From the NCBI GenBank assembly GCA_037176845.1, contig JAYKXP010000005.1, positions 1,116,001 through 1,180,000 on the forward strand: a DNA stretch of 64,000 bases, in the 5' to 3' direction. Position numbers and translations under genes: made by a program. The notes beneath the pieces were generated by a model. The model worked only from the letters and a program-made list of their open reading frames with translations, was not told the origin of the DNA and searched no databases. The first letter of the stretch is position 1, and each line of letters opens with the position of its first letter. Positions 23,248 through 34,196 of this stretch are shown here, in pieces. This DNA is from Paramarasmius palmivorus. Taxonomy: Eukaryota; Basidiomycota; Agaricomycetes; Agaricales; Marasmiaceae.

Positions 23248-25319
23248 TTACTTTCCAGCACGCTTCTTGAGTGTGCTGTCTTCCTTCTTGTCACCGCCAG
23301 CGGGGGCGACAGGTGCAGTGTCAGTTTTCTTCTTGTCGTCAGGGGTAGGGGCGTCGGTCTTCTTTGATGACTGTAAGGTAAAGAATTAGTGTCACAAGTA
23401 TTAATGGCTATGGTTTGCCTTACCTTAGTGACAGGCTTCTGGCTTCCACCAATCAATCCAGTGACAGCACCGAGCATACCGAAGATAGTCAGAAGGGCGG
23501 TGGCCAATGCAGCTCCAGTTTCGGGGTGAGTCTTGAAAGCCAAAACAGGGTCGAGCTTGGCCAAGTCGATGAACGAGAAGACCTTCTGGCGGATGAAAGT
23601 GACGGGGTCTTCCTTCCAGTCGACCTCATCGTCGTCATCGTCATCGTCGGTGGGGCTCTTGGAAGCTGAGCTTTCCAAAGGCTTCTTGACATCGAATGTT
23701 TCAGCAGCAAGGGCCTTGGCGTCTTCAGCGGAGTGACCGATGTAGATGTTGTCGAAGAGAATGTCCTCAGTCATAGTCCAGAGCTCGATACCAACACCAC
23801 CCTAAGCACACGAATTGTTAGCTTTGTCACCAATGAAACAAATTCCCGACTTACAATCTTGCTTAGGCTCTTCACTGGAGTGAGGTCCTCGAAGTAATCA
23901 GGGTTGGGGATCTTGCGAGGAGCCCATTCGCCCTTGTAGGCAGGGTTGTCGATCAAAGGAGCGTACCATTTACCCTTGTAGTTGGGGTTGGCCTTGTAGG
24001 GACTATGACAATGTCAGTGGGGTCGAACAGCGTAGCGCAGCAGATACATACCGTTTCCATTCACCGCATCCAGGTGCTTCTGCGCACTTGGGGTTGGCAA
24101 CAGTAGGAGCGATCCAGTCACCATCTTCCTCGTCATCCCATTCTTCAGGCTTCTCAGCGTCTGAAGAGAACTACTTAAGTGGACATTCCAATGCAAAATA
24201 GGTAGGGTTGTCTCACCAGGGTCAGGAATGGTCAAAGGTTCATCATCGAGCCAGCCTTCAGGTTTCTCAGCCTCTTCGTCGAGGATTTCGTAAGGCGCAT
24301 CTTCGTCCCAGTCTTCAGGCTAGTCACGACTCTAATCAATCACAATACCTGGACATCAAACAGATCGGCATACCTTTTTGGCTTCGGGGTCGGCGATCTT
24401 CTTCTCATCAACCCAGTCGGCGGGCTTCGAGTCTTCAGGGTCGTCGATTTCTTTAGGTGGATTAACAGGAGGGTCAAAGTCCTCGAGCAAGTTGCCGGAC
24501 TTCTGGCTCTCGCCGTTGAAGAGAACGTCGTAAGTGTTGTCAGGGCTGGAAAAATCGCGTTAACTGAGGATTGCAGACATGGATTGTGACATGCGCACTT
24601 GATAACGAGAGTGTACAAGTTGGTCAGCTTCTCAATGGAAGGTCTGGGAGGAAGCTGGAGGTGCTTCTCTTCAACTTCACCGGTCTTAGGGTTCTTGTGA
24701 CGGAAAATGAAGTGAACCTATATGGACCTGTTAGCGTCTTGTCCAGAATTAGAAACACATATTGCACACCTTGGTTCCAGGGCAAGTAAGGTCAGGACCA
24801 AACATGACTACCCAAGGAGTGGTATCTGAGAATTCCTTTCCGCTGGTCTGGAACCCATCCTCGAGCAGCTTGAGGTAACCACCTCCGCAGTTACCGCCCT
24901 TCTGGTACTTGACTTCGTACTGAACAACCAAAGGCTTGTCCTTGAAGTCGATAGGTGAAGCGAAGGGTGCCGAGATAGCATGGTGAGCAGCCTTGCTCTT
25001 GGCAACAAGACCAAGGTCGTTCTCAATAACAGAGACAAGGGGTTCCTCAACCTTCCATTCGCCAACGTAGCTGAAGGTTTCACCACCAACAGGAGTCTTC
25101 TTGGTGGCCTCCGAGGGTGTCCAACGGTCTGCCCAGTCGTCAGTGAATTGCTCGACGAAAGGGGCCTTGATCGAGGTCGACTATAGAGAAAACTGTTCAG
25201 AATTCCTGCCATGAACGTTGACAACTTGACACACGTACAGTGAATTGAGGTTTAGCTGCGTCTTGAGCCAACACGCCAGTGGCGACGATGGCGAGAACCG
25301 AGAGCGCTACGCTTCGCAT
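23248..25319 (-). CDS. Calnexin, ER lectin chaperone
   Basis: Calnexin holds monoglucosylated glycoproteins in the ER for folding. The ATG at 25319 gives a signal peptide ([18 protein letters not shown], then QDAAKP). The lectin domain includes the [11 protein letters not shown] stretch and [20 protein letters not shown]. The P-domain arm follows with motif-1 repeats ([58 protein letters not shown]) and motif-2 repeats ([39 protein letters not shown]). The C-terminal part has [18 protein letters not shown]. The TM helix reads [21 protein letters not shown] Lys-rich cytosolic tail ends KKRAGK, suitable for ER retention. Several short introns interrupt the gene. An unfolded-protein-response-like element may lie upstream. 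Confidence 0.95.
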
Positions 25320-25594
25320 TATGATACGAAGGTCCGAAGACGAGAGCAGAAAGAGAGAGATAGAAGAAAACCGGGGAGAATGAGCTGTAACGTGTCTACG
25401 CAGTGAAGCGTGTCCTAAATATCAGTTACACCTCAATGCCACGTATGCAGCATACTTGTCCTTCCCACGCTCTTGCCGCGGGGTAACATCTCATGGAACT
25501 CGATAGAATTCCCCTTCATCCATGTCCGAAAAGCGCTTCAATTACGAGCGAGTACTCTACAGAATACACACAGATATGTATAATAATGCAAGAC
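25320..25594. promoter_or_regulatory. Calnexin promoter with UPRE-like core
   Basis: This 275 bp separates the calnexin ATG from the Snu114 stop on the same strand. It contains AGCGTGTC at 25407-25414 and AACGTGTC at 25389-25396. The first matches the core of the yeast UPRE (CAGCGTGTC) at eight bases. This is circumstantial but fits a gene normally induced by ER stress. Confidence 0.35.
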
Positions 25595-28500
25595 CTAACC
25601 CAAAAGATCTGCGTGCCCAGACGCTGACAGTGCAAGCTAGGGACATAGAATCACGCTCTGTAAAAATAGACGCTGCACAGGAAAGGCACTCACCACAAAC
25701 TCATCATCCAGGTATTTAGACACGGCAATTTGGTCGCCAAGTCCTTTTCTCCGACGCGTCTTCAAAACCAAATCCCGTGCCAGAGCTTGTCCAGAAGCAG
25801 GTTCAAGTGGTCGAAGCTTGATACTTGTGTCCGTGGGATCACCTAGAAGATTCAACAACCACGCATCAGAAAACTGTACACGCGCTCACAAGTTAAAGAG
25901 TATTACGCACCAGGTACAATTGACCAATGGTCGAACACCTGTAAGCAGAATGCTTGGCCCTGGGTTGCGGTCCTCAAGTCTGTCTCGAAACCATTAGCGT
26001 CAATTACCGGGATCAAGGCTTTGACAGTGTAAAGCGGTGATCCCGCTTTCGGTATATCCTGTGTGACATGTCCACGCCGGCGTGCGAGAACCGTGTAAAC
26101 GGCCGATATACAATCCGCTGGTGCTTGTACTTCCACGTAGTAGACCGGTTCCATCAGCCGAGGAGTGGCCTAAATACAACCTTAATTAGAGGCGGATAAG
26201 TAAGTATTCTCCTTGCACACGTACCATCAAGAAGGACGAGTAACAAACACGACGAGCAGTAGGAACTATTTGTCCACCGCCCCGGAAGATAGGTTGATCA
26301 GCCAACGTAGCGTCCAACAGCCGGAACTTAACATTTCGCATGGCTAGTCGGTGGTTAGCGTCAAGGATGCGAAAGAGAAAACCACAAACATACGTTCGTC
26401 GCATAATGGGCCTTCTCGAGCACCCCACTGGAACCCTTGCTTGATGTGCTCCTTAACTGACCCCAACAACTTCTTGTCTATCTGCGAGGGAAGTGTATCG
26501 TCCAACAAAATATTCGGTCCATTCTCATCAGGTCCAAAGGCCCATATTGACCGCGAAGCGAGGAGATCCCACTGGTATTTCTCCTTGAAGAAATTGCCTC
26601 TATCCTTCGGCGACATTCTCATATTGACCCGGCCAGTCTCAATGTCTTCGGCTATACCACGTTCGAGCGGTTCGGCGATCATAGTTATCTTGTTCCTGCA
26701 AGTTTGACGTTAGTCAACGGTCTTTAAACGAACGAAAAGCCGACCGACTTTTTATTGGGTGTATCCGCATAGCATTTGAGCGCACTAGTCTCCAGTACGG
26801 TCTCGCAGAACTTGGTAACGGGATCAGAGACCTTGATCTCGATTTCCGAGAATAGCCGCCTGAGGTCGTGCATGACACAGTCCAAGTACAACTCGCCTGT
26901 TCCGATTACAACATGCTCTCCACTTTCCTCTACCTTTGTTGCTACTAACGGATAAGATTTGTTGATAGAACGTAAGCCGGAAAGCATCTTGGGCAGTTCG
27001 GAAGGTGCTATTGGTTCAATGGCGATCTTGAGAACGGATTGTGTCATGTGTTTAATGGGACGGAAGATGTACAAGTCGCTCTCGATGTCCACGGAAGCAA
27101 GGGTAGCAGATTTGGTGATGGATGCGTCGACGCCACCAATGAGGACCAGGTTGCCCGCAGGAATTTCTTCGGCGGGTATGAAGTATCTACATGGTTCTTG
27201 TCAATATTTTTTCAGAACAAATGTCAAGAGATCCTTGCCGTGCTTCACTTATCCAGAGATCTTCTACCGTGGCCTTCAACATGTCTTCCTCGTCTTCCGG
27301 GGAGTAACCTTCTCCAAGAACTTTGATCTCCATTCCCTTCTTCAGAGTTCCGCTGAGCACTCTGCCAAACGCTCTGAATGATTGAGCATCCGTTGTATGG
27401 TATAATTTTGACACCTGGACCATCACAGGTCCTGAAGAGTCGCACATTTGCATTGAAGCTGCCAGCTCGGACGTCTGAGGACCACTCCAGGTGCCTTGGA
27501 CCTATGAAGCGTTAGAAACACGATTTTATGGAACCATAAAACATTCACCTTGTTGACGGCATTGTCCACCGGACTAGGTATGTGTTCCACGATCACGTCC
27601 ACCAAACCCGTTGCCGGCCCAAAGAACTGATCCAAGACCGCTTTGAGAAGTGGCCGAACATCCATCTTATACATTACAGGCTTCAACTTAATGCCGAGGC
27701 CTTCCAGGGTCTCTCTCAATGCATCTGTTTCTTCAGATAGCACTTGCGAGTAGAGTTTGTACAGCGGCTCCAAAATGAAGTGAACGAAGGAGCGTTTGTG
27801 TTCAGGGTCGGTGGGTTTGCGAGTGAATTTACGCGTCGAGTCGTCGAAATATACATCACCCCAAAGTCGATGAGCGAAGGCGGGTACATCCACTTTCGTG
27901 CCATACGAGTCGGCGTACATTTGGGCAAAGGAGCGGAGAGTGAAACACCAGCCCATATCGGTGCTGGCGAAGGCGACATTCCCGTTCTCGGGACTGAGAC
28001 GAAGGTCGGGGTCGGGGTCAATGCCACTAACAAGAGACACTCGTTAAATCAGAAGATGGTGGAGAGACGTAATTTTCCTGACCTGATGAACGTGTTGATC
28101 TCTTCTATGGTGTGTTTGATCTTGTAATACGCATCTGCCGGTGGTATTCTCAGTTCGAGAATAAGTCGGTCGATTTTGTTCACTACAAGTGTAATTTTGA
28201 TGTTTTCCTGGAGTGCATGACGAATGATGTGCTCTGTGCCAACCATCATCTAGAAAACCAAGTATGTTTATCAGATACCTCACTATGTGATGGTTTGGAA
28301 GTACTTACACCCTCTACCACATCAACGACCAGTAAGATACCGTCCGCTAAACGCATTGCACAAGCCACTTCGTCGACAAAGTTGATGTGACCCGGCGTGT
28401 CAATGAGATGTATAAGATGCGATTTCCCATGGGTGGTCGAGAGAATCAGAGACATAGGTGATGATTTTATTGAAATTTGACGTTCCCGAGACAGGATATG

Positions 28501-29228
28501 GGTGTCGGTATACCGGGTCTACCAAACTTTCTAAATTTGTTGGTTGAAGTGATGAACTTGCATACGCACCGGCTTGTCCGAGTCCCAAGCGAGTCTGTGC
28601 GTTTCAAAAACCAGCATATCCATCAAAGCTGTTTTTCCGTGGTGTAAATGGCCAACGACAGCAACATTTCGAACCATGTCAGGGAATCCAGTCATGTTCA
28701 GCAAGAAGCTGGGCTTTTGGTGAACAGGCAAACTAACAACCGAGTACAAGAAAATCGTACCCCTTGTCGAATCTCGTCTCGGGCATATCCTTTTCCTCCA
28801 CCGTCCATTTTCGCACTTTGACGGGTGCAATTATGGGTTCAGAAAGCGGTTGTGCATCTTCCTCCTGCACCATCGTCTCCACGTCTGCTCCATACACGTC
28901 CTGTGCTGAAGGATAGTATTGCTTGTCTTCATGTAGAATGACCGCTCTGTGCGTTGGTTCTGAAGAGGTAAAAAGGAGAACACTTTCGTTGAACAAGGTA
29001 AGAATTTCATGGACATGAATACGCACCATCCACTTCCATAAGAGCACCTTCCGCTACATCCTCCTGCATTGGCTCATTGTCGTCGTCGTACCCCTCTAGT
29101 GGTGCTGCAGCTGCTCCTCCAGAAGGCTGAGGTACGAACGTGTTGGTTGGCATTTCATCTTCGTCGTCCGAGTCGAGGTCAGCGCCGATATAGTTGCCGA
29201 ACTCGTCATAATCGTCGAGAGAAGCCAT
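25595..29228 (-). CDS. SNU114: Snu114/EFTUD2-type U5 snRNP GTPase
   Basis: This EF-2-related GTPase controls spliceosome activation and disassembly through Brr2. The start at 29228 gives [20 protein letters not shown] and an acidic N-terminal domain typical of the family. The G domain has G1 GHLHHGKT, G3 DTPGHINF and G4 NKIDRL. Later EF2-like domains include [20 protein letters not shown] and [17 protein letters not shown]. The last coding exons read RKTR-like [20 protein letters not shown] and, after a final intron, [13 protein letters not shown] before TAG at 25597-25595. The listed frame beyond DDEFV is intronic. About ten introns are present. The gene shares a 138 bp promoter interval with prefoldin 1. 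Confidence 0.95.
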
Positions 29229-29366
29229 TTTGAACCGTATTCAAGTAAGAATAATCCCGAGCGAGATGGACCAGCCAGGGAAAATAAAGGTTGAGAGCAA
29301 GCAAGCAAACGCGTCGAAAACTTCGCCCCGCCATCATTTCTCCCGCGCTCGTCACGAACACTCACC
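29229..29366. promoter_or_regulatory. Compact bidirectional promoter, SNU114 / PFD1
   Basis: Only 138 bp separates the two divergent start codons, so both promoters and 5' leaders must overlap. It contains purine-rich and CG-containing stretches. No TATA box is obvious. Confidence 0.6.
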
Positions 29367-29932
29367 ATGGCTTCACTCTCAGACGATACTCTACGAAAGG
29401 TGGGCAGTCTCGAGTATATGAGAGCTCTCTAGAACTCATGGCTTTCGATTTCAGATTCTCCTACAAATACAGCAAACATCGATCCAATCACAAAAGGCGC
29501 ACAGCGTTTCTTTGCAACAGATAGCAGTCAAAGAACGAGAGAGACGGATCTTACAGCTCACAATAGACGAGATTAGCTCAATTAAGGAGGATGTCAACAT
29601 GTACAAGGGTGTTGGGAAGATGTGAGTAAGCTGTTGCTGCTCAGTAACACGTCTAGACGATCGTACAGGTTCATGATGGTACCCCGAAAAGAAATGGAAC
29701 AGGACCTTCGGAATCAAGAAAAGGATCTTACAGAGGACATCAATAATCTCACCAAAAAGGTTGGAATATATTCTACCGCTAAAATGGGGTGCTCACTTTG
29801 CATCTAGTCAAAGTATTTAGAGAAGCAGTTCAATGAAGCCCAAGCACAGCTGCGGGATATCGTGAGTGCTCATCTATGCGTGCTTGATCCTTAACTGACA
29901 CGCCGTAGTTCCATCATGCTCCAAAGCAATAG
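29367..29932 (+). CDS. PFD1: Prefoldin subunit 1 (Gim6/PFDN1), 122 aa
   Basis: A beta-type prefoldin subunit of the hexameric chaperone that hands nascent actin and tubulin to CCT. Five exons (29367-29399, 29455-29621, 29669-29759, 29808-29861, 29909-29932) total 369 nt. The protein starts MASLSDDTLRKILLQIQQTS. It has the two coiled-coil helices around the beta-hairpin segment YKGVGKMFMMVPRKEMEQ and a second helix with KYLEKQFNEAQAQLRDI. The length (122) equals the family norm. It is divergent from SNU114. Confidence 0.93.
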
Positions 29933-31512
29933 TCGAAAGGCACATACCTGCTCGTATCTCTATCATCTTCATGTGTATCATTAGCAATGTGACCATACTC
30001 TGACCATGGACCTCCGTTCACTCTCCACCTTTCCCTCGGAGTATGCATTTTGAACGACTGAGATCGGAGCGGCTCAACGGGTGCATGTCTTCTTGGGTTC
30101 CAGATCAGTTCGATTTTGAGTTCGTCAGCATTGACCCTCTTTTCTGGACAGTTCTGACGTTTCCTTCAGATCTTGAGGCCGGAGGAAATGGGCTCCTGAC
30201 CCCTCTACGGCCCTGCTCTGTTTGAACGCCGTCGAAGAACTTGGTCCTCACGTTCATTATACCCTTCACAAGACCATGTCTTTATTCAACGCGGGATGAG
30301 CTTTCCCATCAAATGACCTAGGATGTCCTTTGCTATGATATAAGCTATGACCTATGTCTAATCATTTTTGTGGTCAGCTTCTCGAGGGCTGCCAAGCTTC
30401 GGAACAGATTCCGCATTTTTGGCTGTCAGGACGTTTTCTGAACATATGTTCGAACTTCTTTTCCGCTAACTCTTGATGATCACTTGCAGATAGTTATTCC
30501 AAATCACAGAAGAGAAAATTGGGCAGTCACAGAAGCCGGTTACTGCAACTCCTATCTCCAAACGCGTGCAGTTTCCGAAGACCACGTAGTTAGGAATAGC
30601 GTCGATGCCAATTCAGCAAGGCTCAAGATGACCAGTCAAAGCTATAGAATTCACAACGAAGCAGGATCAAATCAAAGTAATGACGATTTGGGTATGTCAC
30701 CATGTACCCTCTTCTGTTATTCAGAGCTGGACTGTATGGCAGTCATGCGGCGCGATGGAAAGTTCGTTCGATGTGTTTTCAAAACCGTCAACCCCAGGCG
30801 TCAAATACACATGGCCTGTCTCCCTGTTAGCCGATTATCGGACACGCGCATCGGATCCCCGAGACTGATTTGCGGGAAGAGTGTCGTCTCAACACGAGTA
30901 CTCAACGCTTGTTTCAAAGACTAGCTGGAATGCTTTCTTTAAGCGCCGATCGAGGATCTACACTTCGATGGTAAAGGTTTCCCATCCTTAACCTCCCAGG
31001 CGTCGAACGGTGACGCAATGATTCACGGAATATGCGTCACAGTATTCATTGTGCGGTATTCTTAACATTGAAAGTACCCTTTCACATGGTCGTCCTAGTC
31101 TGCCTCGAGGCGTGTTACTCTATCCCAACTGGACATGGACGGAAAATGATACTCACGTTCATAGATACCTCCATGTTCTATTAACCGGTGCCTTAGCACT
31201 GGGGTTCGGTTTCCGGAAAGACGGGTGCAATACCCCAGAATTTCCTGTCACGAGAGTCCTCGTCTGGAAGGTAACTGCGTAGTCTTGATCTTCTAGATAT
31301 CCTGGATGATGGTCGGAAGTCGTCGGAGTTGCCTCGAGGCAACGAACACCACAATGGCAGAGATGGTTTCGTATGGTGTAGATCCGACATTCATGCTACC
31401 GGCGGCATTGTTCAGCATGGTGATGACTGGTGATGATGGAGCTGGTACCAGTAGCTACTTGATCACTCCTCACATCGATTATCTGGTGCAGATAGGCACC
31501 AGGAGAACTCGA

Positions 31513-31687
31513 CAACACGTTGTATACGGCGTGCATCCAGAGCTGACTTTTTCTGTTGTAGGCTCCTTTGATTTTGATCCAAGTTGGCGCAGTGAGGCAA
31601 AGCACTCTTGGTTCTGTATTAACCGTGCATCATTGATATAAAATTGAACGACACGGTCAACACGCTGCACTCGGCGTGCAACCAGAG
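31513..31687 (+). repeat. Pair of imperfect 30-bp direct repeats
   Basis: Positions 31513-31542 and 31658-31687 match at 25 of 30 bases, including the shared core CGGCGTGCA. A T-rich run follows both copies. The spacing is 145 bp. They may be remnants of a duplicated segment. Confidence 0.6.
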
Positions 31688-31834
31688 TCTGCCTAATTTT
31701 TTCTAGTTATTTAACGACTCCAAGGGGTGCTCCACCTCGTTCCCGCCATGCGGAACAGAAAGTCGGTATCGTCTCATTATGTCTAGCTATAAACAACCAG
31801 GAAAAAATATATACAAGTGTAGGGGCAAGTAAAA

Positions 31835-31881
31835 CGGGATGATGTACGCGTAATGCCATCCACTTACGCGTTGCTGTCCCG
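31835..31881. repeat. Intergenic hairpin with 8-bp perfect core stem
   Basis: ACGCGTAA and TTACGCGT form a perfect inverted repeat around a 10-nt loop. The outer arms CGGGA and TCCCG extend the stem after a short mismatched section. The core contains ACGCGT, the MluI cell-cycle box motif, on both arms. Confidence 0.6.
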
Positions 31882-32899
31882 ATACCGCAGCTGTGATGTA
31901 ACAGTAACCGCTGTCCAATTGAACAGACACGGGGGATAACTCAGCCCGGCGTAGCATTCAGATAAACGTTTGTGGCAACCAGGACAGAAACTACCTCCAG
32001 TTTGAATTAAGCTCGAGGTTAACTTGCTCTTGAAACAGGCTGAAAGGCGGGGTAAAAGGGGAAACTCATCACAGGATGCTTACCCCTGCCTTGAAGGACT
32101 TTATCTCCAAACTGCATAGTCCGTGAAAGTATCAGAGTAGCTTGGAACCGCGCAGGATACCTTGGGGTGTTTAGAGGGGCGCCAAGTGTCGCTTTGCAAG
32201 GTCGGCTTTAGAGTGTCTTGGGAAGCACACCGCTACTTATCGTAACTTTAGCCTTTGAGCCTTCGAGATACTGCAATCATAAAAGGCGGGAATCCTAAAT
32301 AGCTCTTATCTTTGCGTGCTTTGAAGGAGATATGAGCCTGACAAGTAGGTCTATATAAGCCTACCAAGTTGGCATCAACGGTCATGTGTAGCTAGAGCTC
32401 AAGAAGACGAAACCGTACGACGTTTGGAGGCAAGTCATATCCGAGTCGGAGGCGATGCGCTAGCAGCAGTACGAGCCAATTAGACGGCGATTGGCAAAGT
32501 ATGTCCAAGTATACCCACACGTACTAGTTCAACGTTCGGAGATTGGCGAGTGTTGAGCGCCGCTAGGCTCACATCATCTCTCACACATCAGTGTAAGGCT
32601 CCAGTACGAATCCATCGGTGAGGCGTCGAGACCTGCGGAGCCAATACTCAGAAGTATGAGGATTCGCGAGAGAAGAGGGTCCAGAGGCATAGAGTTTAGA
32701 GGGGGATTCGACGAAGGCTTAGAAAGACAATTTCGAGGACCCTTCGAAGGTGTTTAGCGCTTGACTATCGGAAACTGCTATCTGCGCACCAGTCTCAGAC
32801 ATAGGAACCTCGATTTAGAAGAGAGAGCGCAGCCGCAACCATCATATACTGTATACATCCTTCTCTTATCAGCTACCGAAATTCAAGATTAGGACACGA

Positions 32900-33850
32900 C
32901 TTACGTGTACGACGGGAAGATCCTTTTACGGTGCCACCGAATATGCATCAGCGGGTATTCCAGGACGAGGATCAGTAACAGCGTTGAACAGATAGGAATA
33001 GAACAGCAGCAAGACACACCAACATGATTGGGAGACAGATGTATCAGATTCATGCACCGCTCAACGGCTGAAACTGATGTCTTGCAGAGATGACCTGGCA
33101 TCAGCGTCATGTAGAATAAGGAAACGCAAATGCAATAGCGGGATGAGCATGAGAAAGTGACTCGACGGAAAGAGGAAATAACGGGGATCTTGAGATATCA
33201 AGTGAGTAGATTTTACGACGTAGGAACTTGAAGCGGGAACGGAGGCATATTTAGAGTTGGTGAGTGCCCGGGAACGAGAGTTGGTCTGATGATTGCCAAG
33301 GGGCCCGTTGAAGGTTCGCATCGAAGGTAGGCACATGCTATTGGAGAACAAAGACAGATAGTAAAAGTCATCCTGGTAATGATAGGTTCAAAGAATGAAT
33401 AGCAAAATGAAGTCATAGGGAACATGCTACAAGCCAAATGGCCAGCTTACTCACTCACAGCGTAGCAATTTCGGGGAAAAGTGGTGTTTGTGGCGAGCAC
33501 TTCTCATCCTCGCTATGCAGATAAGTGCTGTGAAAGCAGCGACGGAAACGGCTACGCACCACTGCGGATGCGGTATGTAGAAGCAAGCTGAGGCACCGCC
33601 CAGTTTGTAGGAGAACCCAAAATGGCCAAATATCAGTCTTCAAGCTTTCAAGCATGATTCTGGAGTCAATCCTCCAGTCTGGATGTGTCCATATAGATCG
33701 ATGCCGACAGTCATTAACGTTGAAGGGCATGAGAAAGGAATGGACCAGGTTGGAGCAATACTAGGAAAGAAGCATATGCATGTTGTTAGACTGTTTATAG
33801 GCATTGCGACCCGAGATGATGAACCCGTCAGATTAGGAACCAAAGCTCAT
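32900..33850 (-). other. Possible membrane-protein gene or pseudogene, not resolved
   Basis: On the minus strand several frames contain hydrophobic stretches, for example FIPHPQ-like FYIPHPQWCVAVSVAAFTAL followed by a basic stretch (RMRSARHKHH) near 33630-33450, and VGIDLYGHIQTGG near 33700. A multi-exon polytopic protein is conceivable, but I could not find a join consistent in frame and splice signals. It may equally be a decayed gene. Confidence 0.2.
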
Positions 33851-34196
33851 CCAAAGAGGGTAGTACCTCCGAAGGAGTATTTGTAGGCGCGTATGTGAAT
33901 GGGTGAGATGAGATGATTGGGAGATAAGAGAACACAGCAAAGATTCCAAGGAAGAGAGATGACATGCAGGATGGCAAAAAGCGGGTTGGAGTCCAGGGTA
34001 ACCGTTATCTGGTGAGAGCTGTGAGAGCTGTGATGAAAGCATCTAGATCTTGATCCCTTTCATGCCTTGAGGCAACATATACGTAGCCAGTTATAATTTG
34101 TCGGCAATTTGTCAGATTCTTCCTTTCTTTCCCATCCTGCCCGTCTAAACCTCGGCTTGACATATATACGTCTTTGCCAGAGAATTGGCTTCAACA

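Larger units (their letters stand above)
29933..34196. other. 4.3 kb gene-poor region
   Basis: This is the largest stretch without an assignable gene. It contains a diverged 30-bp repeat pair (31513-31542, 31658-31687), a long hairpin (31835-31881), a 146-codon unrecognised frame (30484-30924) and a minus-strand region with fragments of a membrane-protein-like sequence (32900-33850). No reverse transcriptase, transposase or terminal repeat was recognised. Confidence 0.5.

Noticed and set aside
33450..34050. STE3-type pheromone receptor
   Set aside because: A few TM-like segments exist, but none of the conserved STE3 blocks could be found in any frame.
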